Assembly (NCBI GenBank): GCA_023105745.1
Contig: JALGQZ010000016.1
Coordinates: 30,268,579-30,332,578, forward strand
DNA length: 64,000 nucleotides
Reading direction: 5' to 3'
DNA from: Austropuccinia psidii
Lineage: Eukaryota; Basidiomycota; Pucciniomycetes; Pucciniales; Sphaerophragmiaceae
The position numbers were made by a program, and so were the translations under genes. Shown in pieces: positions 12,280 through 23,087 of the stretch. A model generated the notes under the pieces. It was not told where the DNA came from. It saw nothing but the letters and a program-made list of their open reading frames with translations, and searched no databases. Position 1 is the stretch's first letter; every line of letters starts with the position of its first letter.

Positions 12280-12592
12280 TGTTTGAAGATAACCCAACAG
12301 AAGACAACCAAACTACTGTTGAGAGATTGGTGGAAGAAACTTGTCAAAGTTCTCCAACACCAGTTATCACCAAAAGAAAGAAAGCTAAGAAATTAGACTT
12401 TCCAGGACCGACCATTCAAGACTCTGAAGGTGAGCACCTCTTTTATAATTGCCGTAAAAATAATTTTTATCCTAAAATACTTTTATTTCTTATTTTCTTA
12501 AATTATGACTACCAGAAGAGGTTCCCAATACTCCATCCAATCAGATGGAGCTGGACTCAGAGGTAGAACTGATCCCTCAAAAGGGAAAATAA
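12280..12592 (+). pseudogene. Element 1 gag 5' region (exon-like, possibly intron-containing)
   Basis: An acidic, Ser/Thr/Pro-rich frame (VFEDNPTEDNQTT...) runs to 12429. At 12430 a GTGAGC donor appears, and TTATGACTACCAG ends at 12515. Removing 12430-12515 keeps the frame and gives a further acidic stretch (EEEVPNTPSNQMELD) up to a stop near 12590. The 86-nt spacer is AT-rich and has a plausible branch region, so a small spliceosomal intron is credible. The function would be the N-terminal arm of Gag; homology is too weak to prove it. Confidence 0.45.
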
Positions 12593-12751
12593 AGGGCAAT
12601 ATCCCCAGTGGAACAGAATCCACACAAGGAAGTGCCTTATCCCAAAGGCAAGTCCCAGAAATGCCCATGATATCTGAGCCTGAATTGGAGCTAAGTATGA
12701 GTAACTCAAATAGGTATAAATCACATTCAGAGGGCTCAAATAGACATCTAC

Positions 12752-13198
12752 ATGAGCCAGTACAAGCAGTATTACACAGTGTACAAGGACAAAGATTGGG
12801 AAATGCTGCCTCAAATACACCAAGGAGTGATGAACTCCTGGCACATCCTGAAAAGGTTCCTCAAAGAGGATGAGATAGTGAAATACTCCAATGGATGGAA
12901 TCCACTGTCATCCAAACCTCAAATCAAAAAAATCAAGGATTACCACGCCAAAAAGAGGGAGGCAACCAAGGAAGAAGCCCCAGTAGCTTCTACCAGCAAG
13001 CCCCAAGCCAGCCCACTTCCCCAAGAAGGGAAGAAGAAAAAGAAAAAGCATTGGAGGAAACCATATTCCCCAAGCTACAGGATCCCAAGAATCCAAAAGG
13101 ATGCCATGGACAATGTTTTCAACATGGCCAGAACCTTGATGGAATTCAAGGACAAGGAAGAGCAAAGAATGAGACACCCTCATTTCCCAAAGAAATAA
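12752..13198 (+). CDS. Element 1 gag-region reading frame A
   Basis: 148 codons. An N-terminal aromatic/charged part (DKDWEMLPQIHQGVMNSWHILKRF) leads to a GWNP motif, then Lys/Glu-rich sequence and a basic Lys run, ending in a charged helix (DNVFNMARTLMEFKDKEEQR). The GWNP block is shared with element 2 frame A (45762-46127 minus), which also has an upstream E-D-W-K motif, so this is genuine coding sequence. Frame B overlaps it for about 325 nt. The likely role is the N-terminal domain of Gag or a small separate protein; no enzymatic motif is present. The upstream part of the same frame carries stops (12590-12752). Confidence 0.55.
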   Translation: MSQYKQYYTVYKDKDWEMLPQIHQGVMNSWHILKRFLKEDEIVKYSNGWNPLSSKPQIKKIKDYHAKKREATKEEAPVASTSKPQASPLPQEGKKKKKKHWRKPYSPSYRIPRIQKDAMDNVFNMARTLMEFKDKEEQRMRHPHFPKK

Positions 13199-13317
13199 CC
13201 TTGTCCAAAGATGTTGTAAATACTTTAACAGAAATTAAAAATAGTATATTACCTCTAAAAGAAATTAAAGATAGTTTATTATCACTACAAGAAATAAATA
13301 ACAATTTATCTTCCTAA
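12895..13317 (+). CDS. Element 1 gag-region reading frame B (overlaps frame A)
   Basis: 140 codons, rich in Gln/Gly/Pro at first (NQKNQGLPRQKEGGNQG), then a Lys/Glu linker, then a coiled-coil-like end (LTEIKNSILPLKEIKDSLLSL). The frame is open from 12874, with a stop at 12871-12873. The coiled coil is continued, after a frame change, by the segment at 13329-13622, so frame B leads into the main Gag. Element 2 has a similar Gln/Gly-rich frame in the same relative register (45616-46074 minus). Confidence 0.5.
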   Translation: MESTVIQTSNQKNQGLPRQKEGGNQGRSPSSFYQQAPSQPTSPRREEEKEKALEETIFPKLQDPKNPKGCHGQCFQHGQNLDGIQGQGRAKNETPSFPKEITLSKDVVNTLTEIKNSILPLKEIKDSLLSLQEINNNLSS

Positions 13318-13328
13318 CAAAAATTGTT

Positions 13329-13622
13329 GTGCAAAACAAGAAAGAAATTGACAACATTAAGTTTATTGTTGAAAATAATAAACCAAAGAATTTAATTGAC
13401 AATACTCCAAAATTAATACAAGGACAACAAGAATTGTATAAATACATAAAAGATATCAAAGACAAGACTTTGACAATCAATTATGATGTGAGTATTGACA
13501 ATCTTACAGAAAAATTAAATAAATTAAGTATTTCTGTAAAAAATTTGAAGAAAAGACTTCATCACACCAAAAATTACTTTTGGACCATGTGGAAAAAAGT
13601 GATGAAGCAAGAATGCATCTGA
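13329..13622 (+). pseudogene. Element 1 Gag coiled-coil segment
   Basis: 97 codons of Lys/Asn/Ile-rich heptad-like sequence (SIDNLTEKLNKLSISVKNLKK). It lies between frame B and the capsid frame and is out of register with both, implying at least two small indels in gag. Rust-type chromovirus Gags place a long coiled coil before the capsid domain, consistent with a role in Gag multimerisation. Confidence 0.55.
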
Positions 13623-14092
13623 AAGATGGTATTCAGAGTGAAATAAGGCTTATTACTGAAAAAATGTATAAAATTAATGAGGCTAATTTAAATATGCCAA
13701 AGTTATCAACTCCATTTTCTCATATAAGAAGCCCTGTTAAAACAAAAGAGGAATTGTCAAATCCTTTCATAACAGACTTGAGTCACCAAGATAATAACCA
13801 AGTCTTAATGAAAGAAGCACCTCAATTGAAGGAATGGCCAACATTCACAGGAGAAGGTGAATATGACCACATGTCATTTATTAAAACAATTGACATGTTA
13901 CAAGAAGACTATGCCATACCAGATGAATTAATCACTGCAAGATTACATTCATTGTTTGAGAAATCTGCAAAAAGATGGTATTATGGCATAAGACAAACAA
14001 ATGGTAAAAATACCTGGTCTTGGTGGAAACAAGAAATAATCACCAAGTGGGCAAATGATGCCTGGAGGTATAAGATAGAAAATGCCTTTTGA
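13580..14092 (+). pseudogene. Element 1 Gag capsid domain
   Basis: 170 codons. The signature is the retrotransposon Gag capsid pattern: EWPTFTGEGEYDHMSFI, then IDMLQEDYAIPDELI, RLHSLF, WYYGIRQ, WSWWKQEII and W.NDAWRYKIENAF. Element 2 has the same blocks in order (WPKF..EYDHMDLI, IPDYWI, W..WKSQII). The frame ends at TGA (14090-14092). Shifting frame there restores Gag-like sequence (NSFFDPEKDKP), so a one-base indel has broken the gene. A second lesion, TAA at 14127-14129, interrupts the restored frame. Confidence 0.85.
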
Positions 14093-14138
14093 AAACTCTT
14101 TCTTTGACCCAGAGAAAGACAAACCTTAAACTTGGTTC

Positions 14139-14561
14139 TTGAAACAAGTTGAAAGGCTTAATGCACTGTACCCAGAAATGTCACAAAAGATGGTGCACAT
14201 GAAAATACTTAAAAAATGTGGAGGGGAACTAGAACATGCCCTAGGAAGCAGGTGTATAGAACCATGCTCCACAGAAGAGTATATAAATGCACTAGAAGAT
14301 ATAGTGACAAGAACAAAAATTTGCAGGACTTGGAAAAAAAAATTGGACATTAAAAGCCCAAATAAACCATTTATCAAAAAAGATAAATCAAAAGAATCCT
14401 TCAAGCCCAATACATCCAACAATAATGAGCAAAGAAAATGCCATAAATGTGGAAGTATTGGACACTTAGCCAATAATTGCCTTAAAAAAGCAAAGATTAA
14501 TGAAATTGTGGAAACAGAAAACCACAATGACAAAGAAGAGGAATCTGACTCTGAAAAATAG
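14139..14561 (+). CDS. Element 1 Gag nucleocapsid part with CCHC zinc knuckle
   Basis: 140 codons. The N-terminal half continues the Gag capsid (LKKCGGELEHALGSRC.EPCSTEEYINALEDI). A CX2CX4HX4C zinc knuckle (CHKCGSIGHLANNC) lies at 14439-14480, followed by an acidic tail. The CCHC finger binds the RNA genome during packaging. The frame ends at TAG (14559-14561). The sequence after the stop is in the same frame and stays open through all of pol, so one stop codon alone separates Gag from Pol. Upstream it is cut off from the capsid frame by TAA at 14127-14129 and a frameshift near 14090. Confidence 0.85.
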   Translation: MKQVERLNALYPEMSQKMVHMKILKKCGGELEHALGSRCIEPCSTEEYINALEDIVTRTKICRTWKKKLDIKSPNKPFIKKDKSKESFKPNTSNNNEQRKCHKCGSIGHLANNCLKKAKINEIVETENHNDKEEESDSEK

Positions 14562-14717
14562 ACAGAAGAGTCAGAAAGCTCTGAAAGTGATGAAATCAAT
14601 ATAATTAATGCACAAATTAATAATATTGATATAATTTATGAAGTACTGGATGTTAATTCAAACTTACCACAAGTTGGAACATCTGACACAAACCTGACAA
14701 ACATACAAGATGCCAAA

Positions 14718-17700
14718 ATGTATAGAACCAAACCTGCAAGAGGAATGGGATATACAGCTGGAAAATCAAGTATAAGTATTGTTATGGTTGATAACCAAGA
14801 AGGAAAAGTTAACTTGGATACAGGAGCATATTGCACTTGTGTTGGCAAAAGTTATTTAAAAACCATTGTCCCAAACTGGCAAGAAAAACTTATGCCAATA
14901 CAAGGTGTCAAATTTAGTAGTGCAAGTGAGAGCATGAAGCCCCTTGGAATAATTGATTTAACACTAATTTTTCCTCACCCTTCACAATGTGTCAGAATTA
15001 AAGTGGAATTTGTGGTAATGGACAACTGTACCAGTAATCACTTTATCCTGGGAAATGACTACTTATCAATCTATGGTATAGATATCTCTAACCAGAAGGA
15101 TAGATATTTTACTATAGGAGATAACAAAAGACAAACGTTTGGCTTCTTAAATAACAAAAAACAAATCACAGTTATCAAGAAGGAAGAAAAAATTCCAGAA
15201 AAAGAACTTTTTATATCTGAACAACTTAAAGAGGCAGAATTCAATCAAGAATTAACAGAAAAAATGAAAGAAAAATTGATTGACCTCTTATTTAAGTATA
15301 AAAATGCCTTTGCAACTGAAAAAGAGCCACTAGGTGCCATAATTGGACATGAAGTGGATATAACTCTTAATGTAGAAAAGCCTTACCCACCTTTATTAAG
15401 AATACCTGCTTATCCAGCCAGTCCAAGGGCTAGAGAAGCCTTAGAGGTGCACATTAAAGAATTAATGGACCTTGGAGTATTAAGAAAGGTTGGACATAAT
15501 GAACAAGTAGAAGTTACTACACCTGTCATTATAACTTGGCATAATGGAAAATCAAGGATGGTAGGAGACTTCAGAGCCCTGAACACCTATACCATTCCAG
15601 ACACATATCCAATACCTAGAATCCATGAGACATTGACCCAATTGTCACAAGCTAAGCTCATCACAGCTATGGATGCTCTTAAGGGTTTTCATCAAAATGT
15701 CTTAACAGACAATGCCAAGAAACTACTAAGAATAATAGTCCATTGTGGAATTTTTGAATACTTAAGAATGCCATTTGGGATAAAAAATGCACCTTCCCAT
15801 TATCAAAGAATGATGAATACCATATTCCCTGAAGAATTATCAGAAGGATGGTTAATTATCTATATTGATGATATCATAGTTTGCTCAGAAACTTGGGAAA
15901 ATCACCTTACAAGACTAGAAAGGGTACTACAAAAAATAGTCCAAGTGAATATGAAAATTTCCTTGAAAAAGTGTCATTTTGCATATAGTGAATTAAAAGC
16001 ACTAGGACATGTTGTATCTGGACTTAGTCTAGGCATAGACAAAAATAAAGTAGCAGCAGTACTACTCAAACCAATGCCTAAAACCAAAAAAGAAATGCAA
16101 TCATTTTTAGGATTTGCTGGTTACTACAGACAGCATATAAAGGACTTTGCAAAAATTGCCAAATCCTTATATAAATTATGTGACCAACAAACAGTTTATG
16201 AAATGAATGAAGAAAGGGTCAAGGCCTATGAAGAATTGAAAAATTCACTAACAAATGCCCCATTTCTTCTAATGCCAGATTGGAAACTACCTTTCAAACT
16301 ATACATTGATGCTTGTGGAGAAGGATTAGGTGCTGCACTTCACCAAACACAAATTATCAATGATAAACCAGTGGAAGGACCAATTTGTTTCATTTCAAGG
16401 CAAATAAAGCCAACAGAAGCAAGGTATGGAGCAAGCCAAATGGAATGCTTATGCCTAGTGTGGGCTTTAGAAAAACTGCATTATTATTTTGATGGCACAG
16501 TATTTGATGTAATCACAGACTGTAATTCTGTGAAATCACTATTAAATATGAAGACTCCAAATAGACATATGCTGAGATGGCAAATTGCTATCCAAGAATA
16601 TAGAGGAAATATGACTATTGTACATAAATCTGGAAATATTCATAAAAATTCAGATGGTCTTAGCAGATGGGCTTTAGCAAATACCCCTGACAATCCAGCA
16701 TGGGTACCACAAGAAGAGCACCATATAGAAGGAATATGTGTCACAGACATAGGCACAGAATTCTTTAACCAAATTAAAGAAAGCTATAAGACAGACAAAA
16801 ATTGCCATATCTTAAGCCAACTTCTAATGAAAGACTGCAAAGATCCATCACTTTCATCAAAACTAGATGAAATATGGAAAAAGGCATATGATGAAGGAAG
16901 ATTCCACCTCCTTGATGGAATCCTTTACCATAGAACAAAACACACATGTGTTATGGCCTTAACAGATAGAACACTAATAAACACTATTTTACATGAGTGT
17001 CATGATAGTGTTGCATCTGGACATCTCTCAGAAGATAGGACACTAGAGAGGGTGAAAACCTGCTCTTGGTGGCCAAATTGGAAGAAAGATGTTGCAGAGT
17101 ACTGCCAAACCTGTGACAGATGTCAAAAAGCCAACAGAGCCACAGGAAAGAAATTTGGAATGATGATCCAAATCCAAGAACCAAAATCCCCATGGGAAAT
17201 AGTTCATATGGATTGGGTAACAGCACTACCTCCAGGAGGAGACAGGAGCTATAATGCATGTCTAGTGTTAGTTGACAGGTACAGTAAAACTCCCATGTTC
17301 TTACCATGTCATAAAGATGACACAGCTATGGATACAGCCATAATGATATGGAATAAAGTCATTAGCCACACAGGCTTATTCCAAAATATTATAAGTGACA
17401 GAGACCCAAAGTTCACTTCAGCATTATGGACAAATCTCCATAACTTATTTGGGACAAAGCTATCATTCTCAACAGCTTACCATCCCCAAACTGATGGTTT
17501 AGCAGAAAGAATGATACAGACCTTAGAGGACATGATCAGAAGATTCTGTGCTTATGGGCTAGAATTCAAAGATTCTGATGGTTTTACCCATGATTGGTGT
17601 ACACTAATACCAGCACTTGAACTGGCATATAAGACATCAATCCATTCTTCTACTGGCAAAACACCAGCAATGCTAGAGAAAGGTTGGAATCCAAGACTTC

Positions 17701-18305
17701 CTTATGATACCCTCAAAAAGGACTTAGTGGACATACATCCAACAGCAATCAGTTTTAAGATAATGCTTGAGAAAGCAAGACACCATGCAAACAGATGCAT
17801 GCAAGACTCTTTCAAATATGCAAAAGAAAGATGGTACAAAAGTCATAAACCACCTGACTTCAAAATAGGAGATTCGGTATTAGTATCAGCTCTTAACTTT
17901 AATAACATAAAAAGACCAAAGAAATTGAAAGATTCCTTTGCAGGACCATTTATGGTAAAAGCACTTCATGGACCCAATGCTGTACAATTGGAACTTACAG
18001 GTGATTTAATAAATAAACACCCAACTTTCCCCGTAAGTCTTATAAAACCTTACAGCTCAAGTGACAAGGAATTATTTCCACTAAGAAATAAACCCCCACT
18101 TGAAATTCCCCCTTTGGAAGAAGGAGAAGAAAAAAGAATTGTAAAAGTCCTTAAAGAAAGAAGGACAAGGAACAAAAAAGAAAGAGAATACCTTGTAAGG
18201 TATAGAAATCCAACTCAAGAAGATGAATGGCTACTTGAGAAAGATATAAAAAATGCTGATAAACTACTGAGGAGGCTTAGACATGAAAGAAAACCTAAAG
18301 AATAA
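14718..18305 (+). CDS. pol: Element 1 Pol: protease, RT, RNase H, integrase, chromodomain
   Basis: 1195 codons from the first ATG; the frame is open from 14562. Domains in order: retropepsin with DTG at residues 34-36 (LDTGAYC); reverse transcriptase with the YIDD catalytic motif at 382-385; RNase H starting with D531 ([13 protein letters not shown]), with Glu in MECLCL and Asp in ITDCN; integrase with an HHCC zinc domain ([11 protein letters not shown] ... CQTCDRC) and catalytic D832, D894 and E930, spaced D-61-D-35-E; and from about 1138 a chromodomain ([10 protein letters not shown]...DEWL). It makes cDNA, integrates it and, by family knowledge, targets chromatin through the chromodomain. 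No stop or frameshift and all catalytic residues present, in contrast with the broken gag. Translation probably depends on passing the TAG at 14559-14561 or on an internal start. Confidence 0.97.
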   Translation: MYRTKPARGMGYTAGKSSISIVMVDNQEGKVNLDTGAYCTCVGKSYLKTIVPNWQEKLMPIQGVKFSSASESMKPLGIIDLTLIFPHPSQCVRIKVEFVVMDNCTSNHFILGNDYLSIYGIDISNQKDRYFTIGDNKRQTFGFLNNKKQITVIKKEEKIPEKELFISEQLKEAEFNQELTEKMKEKLIDLLFKYKNAFATEKEPLGAIIGHEVDITLNVEKPYPPLLRIPAYPASPRAREALEVHIKELMDLGVLRKVGHNEQVEVTTPVIITWHNGKSRMVGDFRALNTYTIPDTYPIPRIHETLTQLSQAKLITAMDALKGFHQNVLTDNAKKLLRIIVHCGIFEYLRMPFGIKNAPSHYQRMMNTIFPEELSEGWLIIYIDDIIVCSETWENHLTRLERVLQKIVQVNMKISLKKCHFAYSELKALGHVVSGLSLGIDKNKVAAVLLKPMPKTKKEMQSFLGFAGYYRQHIKDFAKIAKSLYKLCDQQTVYEMNEERVKAYEELKNSLTNAPFLLMPDWKLPFKLYIDACGEGLGAALHQTQIINDKPVEGPICFISRQIKPTEARYGASQMECLCLVWALEKLHYYFDGTVFDVITDCNSVKSLLNMKTPNRHMLRWQIAIQEYRGNMTIVHKSGNIHKNSDGLSRWALANTPDNPAWVPQEEHHIEGICVTDIGTEFFNQIKESYKTDKNCHILSQLLMKDCKDPSLSSKLDEIWKKAYDEGRFHLLDGILYHRTKHTCVMALTDRTLINTILHECHDSVASGHLSEDRTLERVKTCSWWPNWKKDVAEYCQTCDRCQKANRATGKKFGMMIQIQEPKSPWEIVHMDWVTALPPGGDRSYNACLVLVDRYSKTPMFLPCHKDDTAMDTAIMIWNKVISHTGLFQNIISDRDPKFTSALWTNLHNLFGTKLSFSTAYHPQTDGLAERMIQTLEDMIRRFCAYGLEFKDSDGFTHDWCTLIPALELAYKTSIHSSTGKTPAMLEKGWNPRLPYDTLKKDLVDIHPTAISFKIMLEKARHHANRCMQDSFKYAKERWYKSHKPPDFKIGDSVLVSALNFNNIKRPKKLKDSFAGPFMVKALHGPNAVQLELTGDLINKHPTFPVSLIKPYSSSDKELFPLRNKPPLEIPPLEEGEEKRIVKVLKERRTRNKKEREYLVRYRNPTQEDEWLLEKDIKNADKLLRRLRHERKPKE

Positions 18306-18411
18306 CAAAATCAAGCATTATTGAGCTTCAAGACTAACAAAGTCTAATGAAGAGGTAGGACAGTGGGTGATACCCTAATCACACATATCAGATTGTGGTA
18401 CAATCTTTTTT

Positions 18412-18423
18412 GGTGGTAGGGAA
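18412..18423 (+). other. Polypurine tract of element 1
   Basis: GGTGGTAGGGAA directly abuts the TGTGAGCC start of the 3' LTR. This is the expected position for the primer of plus-strand DNA synthesis. Element 2 has GGAGGGAGGGTA in the same place on its strand. Confidence 0.65.
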
Positions 18424-20435
18424 TGTGAGCCTTTGAGATATGACCACATACCCAATAAGGTCACAAAAAAGACTCAGAATAATTATACCTTTAATATAAT
18501 TATATTAAAATTACTTAGAATAATTATACATTAAAAATAATTACTTAAATATACAAAAAATACCATAAATTGGTACAAAAATTGGTTTAACTTAAAACCC
18601 AATGAATCAACATCCAAAATAAATTATACCATTGGATTCCCCATGGTAAAATACACATATACAATTTTTATGGCATATCTGTAAAGTCAATATTTAATGA
18701 ATTATAAGGTATAATACCTTATAAAAACCATAAAACCTTATTTATCTCAAGAGCTAATGAAGCAACATGTAAAATAAATTGTACCAGTGGATTCCCCACG
18801 AAAGTCCACACATAAAACAATTAATAAGCTAATTTCCAAAGTTAATACTTAAGGAATTAACCTGAATATATGCACTTTTTTGGTCAATACATATATTCAA
18901 GGATCATAGCTAATATCTCCTAAACTATACATGATAGAATGATGAACCAAAAATAAAGTTACCACGTAATTACTGTAGGAACACAGATATGAACTTTATT
19001 TTCCAAATTATAAACAAGGTTAAAACCTATGATGAAATATTGATAAAAATCAACAGAGCTGTTGACCACTTTGTTGTGAAAGTGTTCCAAACTCAAAAAA
19101 AAGTATACAGTTGGATTTTACTAGTTCATTCGTGAAGAATGATGTAATGTTTATTATTAAATTCAGGGTATAACCCCCTGAAATCAAGGTTTGAAGTTTA
19201 AAATATTGAATTTCGACAGAAAAGATGAGTTACAAGAAAAATCATCAAAATTAGAGTTTTGATGATGTAATGAAAGGCTCTTGGCAGCATAATAAGGTTA
19301 TGCCAGGCTATCAGAATTCACTCTCCGAATTGCTGTAGCGTGTAAATCTTAAAAAGTTATTGAGGATCAAAGTTTGAGCTTCATTTGAGCAGTTATGATC
19401 ACTCACAGTAACCTTAATTTAAGTTTAACAGTCTTAAGAGTGATACAATTGGTGAATACTATTAGTTTATGATTAAAACTAATAAAATCCACGAAATTTG
19501 GGGTTCTGCCAAGCCTCTGATGTCATCAAACTTAGAGTTATAGTGATAACCCCAAATAAAGGTGTAATAATGATGTAATATGGTTTGATAATGATGTAAT
19601 CACCTCCAAACCTTAAACTATTTCTCAATTCCAGTGGGTATGATCAGTACACGTCTACTAGAAGCCTGTTGGACTCTAGGAGGGAGGTATTTACTATAAA
19701 TAGAGCTCTTTTTACTCTATTTTCCCCTAAGACGCATCAAAAACATTAAATCAATTAAATCAAAGGTAAATTCTTTATTCTTTATATATAAAACTATTAT
19801 ATTATTAAAGACCAAAGACCACCTTGTTGTAATCATCTATTTTGACGTGATGAAATCATTTATTTAATTGTTTTTGCTAAAAACCTCTTTAAAAAACTCA
19901 TTTCCACGTAAAAATCCAGAATAATTTGTAATTTTCTTTATTTTTATTGTAAATACAATTTGAAAAAGATGTATTTATATTTTTTGGCGTAAAATATTTC
20001 AAAAGTATTATATTAAGTGTTAAAAGTAGGTTATTTTCTCTTATTATAATAATTTCTCTATTATTACTCTCTTAATAATTCTTTAATTAATATAAATAGT
20101 ATTTATATTAATTCATAACTTTAATATTAGTAATATTATTGTTATTAATTGTTTTTTATTAATAAAAAGCAATTTTTTACGCCTTTATTATTTGTTGTTA
20201 ACAATAATAAAGAGCTTTTTAAATATATTAATTATTTTATATGAATATATATATTTATTAAATTATATTATCATAATATAAATTATATTATTATAATTAT
20301 TTTACGCCATAATAATAATAATTATTTATTATTATTATATTTTTAATCTTATTTATTCAATTCATAAGGACATTCAGAGTACAATAAGTAATAAATTAGT
20401 AATTTTTACTTATTGTTTCATAGTCAAACCTTACA
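18424..20435 (+). repeat. 3' LTR of element 1 (family F1)
   Basis: 2012 bp matching the 5' LTR. About 17 differences fall in the first 720 bases by eye, mixing transitions, transversions and short indels. TATAAATA is at 19695-19702. It ends CTTACA at 20435, followed by the AAAGA duplication at 20436-20440. Confidence 0.93.
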
Positions 20436-20976
20436 AAAGATGTATCAATAATCTTCCAAGTAAAGCCTTCCGCCAAGAAGCTCCATATTATGCATATTGA
20501 AACATTCTTGTGGCAAAATTCTATAGTAATAAAGAGCCTTCCTTGTTTTTTTAATCAAAATAACATGATTCCTCCCAATATTTGTTTTCCAAATTTCCTG
20601 AATTCCTTCCTAATTTAAGAGTTCCATGAAGTGTAATTTAGCAATGTCATATACTGGAAGATTCTTGAGCCATTTTCCTCCTTTTATGCTTGAGGGTCCG
20701 TCAATATATATATATTTGAATTAAATGCATGGAAGAATTATCAAATCTGGTTCTTCTTCAGGTGTTGGTAGTTCTCATTCAGAAATTTCATCATGGTACT
20801 TCCAAAATCTTTCTTCATCCAAACATATTTTTTTTTCTTTATCAATCCTCCATGGGGATTGTGCATTCAAATTATATTACAGAATAATTTTCATGAGATC
20901 CTTTTTCAATAGTGAGACTTCAACTTCTATGAAATTTTCTTCTGCTTTAAATATAAAGATAATGTTGTTTTCTTTC
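20436..20976 (-). pseudogene. Coding remains of E3 between element 1 and the F4 solo LTR
   Basis: The minus frame reads continuously for most of the segment: KNLPVYDIAKLHFMELLN, EIWKTNIGRNHVILIKK, YYYRILPQECFNMHNMELL and GGRLYLEDY, with occasional stops. It joins in frame to 9744 across element 1 and to 23088 across the F4 LTR. I do not recognise the protein. No YxDD, DDE or RNase H motif is visible, so I do not call it pol. Confidence 0.5.
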
Positions 20977-23087
20977 TGTGAGCCTGTGAGGTATGTATGA
21001 AATACCATAAGGCCACAAATAATGTTTCATAAAGTTTATTTAGTCTTAAACAGACCTATCAAGTGGATTAAAAATGAAAAATAACAAAAAATAAGTATAA
21101 CTTCATTTTTAATAGAGAAGCTTATGAATATTATGTCACTTTTGGATTCCACACCAAAAATAACCAAGGGTAGACCCATAGGGCTTTATACCCAAAAACG
21201 GCTATTTCTTATTTTATTACAAGATTTAAGAATCTCAAAGTACAATCACACCATTTAAAAATTTTCTTCAAAAATTTTAAATTTAAAGTTGAATACGTTT
21301 TATGCAAACTTACCAAAAATTAAGTTAAAATTGAGGTGTGGTGTATATTTACTGAATTGGCTAAGTATTTACCATACAGGATTTAAATCTTGCATGGGCT
21401 CAATTTAAATTTATTTAAAACCATAGTATGGCTTCAAAAAATAAAAGGGAAAAATTCACACAGAAAGGTCAGACAAAGGAAAAAAGCCAAATAGAGCCAG
21501 GGTACCCAGCTTTTTGGGATCTTCAAGTAATCCATTGAATTTTCCCACCTGTATTGGAGAATCTTGAAACTTATTTATACTTTTATTGAAAATTGACTTT
21601 TAAGCTGGTTTATCCCCAATTTGGAGAGGAATCACAAGCTGAAAAAGGATAAATTCCCATATGCAGACTTTTAATTGAGGTTTTAAGAACTTTCAAAACT
21701 TGAAAATTAAATTTATAAGTGTTAAAACCTTATAAAACATTTGTTTTGGTGTGTATTTCTATTTTACATGGAAAAATAGCAATGACTTCAAAAATTTATT
21801 CAAAATACCAGTCTTAATGGATTTGCTTGAAAATTCCACACAGCTCACAATTCAATGTTATCTGTGTATACATATAATTTTAAGTATGTGTTTTAGACAT
21901 TATTGATTGTCAATTACCCTATAAATTAACTTTTCCAATTATTCTGAAAGAAAATTGAGACTCCTTCAAAAATTAATTAAAAATCCAGATTGAGAGATTT
22001 TTGCTTTAAACTTTATTTGTTTGTTTTTCATGTAATAAATTTTAATATAAATAATTTTATTCCATATATGAGCTTAAAATAGTTAACAAAAAGAGGATTA
22101 CAGCTACTTGGAGCTAAGAAAAGCACTGGTAACTGTAGATTGAAATGAAAAATAAGGTAACTTAAGTTAAGAACCTTATTTTTAATCATGGTTTTTGAGT
22201 TGTGACCTTGGAATCACTCTATATCCATTAAGAATTATGACAGCTTCTCTGAAGGCATAAAAAGAGCCTTAAAATAGCTGTTTTTATCATCATCATCATC
22301 AATCAAACAATTACACATTTTAAACAGGTAATATTTTATTCAATCTGAAATCTTATATTATTAATTTTATTCTTAAGTTATTTGACTCTTTATAAGCTAT
22401 AAATAAAGAATTGAAATCATAAAATATAAACTATATTGTTGCAATCACCAATGATAGATTTTATTGTAGAAAATTGGTCTTTTAAAATATCTCTCAAATC
22501 CAAAAATTTCCTCAAAAAATTCTTGAATATTATTTTGTCATGAAAAAGTTGTTTTATTCCTTTAAAATATTGGTTTTTGGCATGTTTTTAACTTAGAAAA
22601 TTATTGAATTCTATAGCTGTGATTATTTCACTCATTGTATTAAATAAATATTAAAAGTAAGTTATCTCTGAATTTCTATATCTTTTTTATCTAGTATTAG
22701 TTTTTTTATATAAAATTTCTCTATAAGATTTATCTCTGCACAGTTTTTGTGATATTCCTTTACAATAATATTTTTATTATCTATAAGTGGATAAATGTTA
22801 TTATTTTTCACATATAATTGTCTCATTAAGAGCTTTTATATTTCTTATTATTATTATTGTCAGTGACTAGATTAATAATAGAATAATTATAATTTACTAT
22901 AATTATTAATATTTTTTGATTATTGAATTATTTAATAATGATTAATTTTTTCACTATATAATTAATTTCAATAATTATATTAATTTTTGGTTAGAATATT
23001 TATTTATATTATATTTTCTACTGAGGAAATCCATATTACTCTTGATATTTGTTACTATTATCAAGAGTTACATAGACACACCTTATA
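20977..23087 (+). mobile_element. Solo LTR, family F4 (copy B)
   Basis: 2111 bp, starting TGTGAGCCTGTGAGG and ending ACACCTTATA (CTTACA with one C-to-T change). It is flanked by a perfect 5-bp duplication CTTTC (20972-20976 and 23088-23092). No internal coding region is attached, so this is a solo LTR left by recombination. Copies A (about 2640-4424) and C (56619-58522) belong to the same family. Sharing the TGTGAGCC start and CTTACA end with the element 1 LTR suggests F1 and F4 are related lineages. Confidence 0.9.

Larger units (their letters stand above)
9745..20435 (+). mobile_element. Element 1: full-length Ty3/gypsy chromovirus
   Basis: A 10.7-kb element bounded by two direct repeats (9745-11759 and 18424-20435), each starting TGTGAGCC and ending CTTACA, and flanked by AAAGA on both sides. 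Internal order is primer-binding site, gag, then protease, RT, RNase H, integrase and C-terminal chromodomain in one frame, which is the Ty3/gypsy chromovirus order. A purine-rich tract (18412-18423) precedes the 3' LTR. From sampled differences the LTRs are roughly 97-98% identical, so insertion is fairly recent. It sits inside the old minus-strand element E3. Pol is uninterrupted but gag is broken, so the copy probably cannot move on its own. Confidence 0.95.

Noticed and set aside
16984..17307. 107-codon minus-strand frame inside pol
   Set aside because: It lies opposite the integrase coding sequence of element 1, which has full motif support; it is an antisense shadow.
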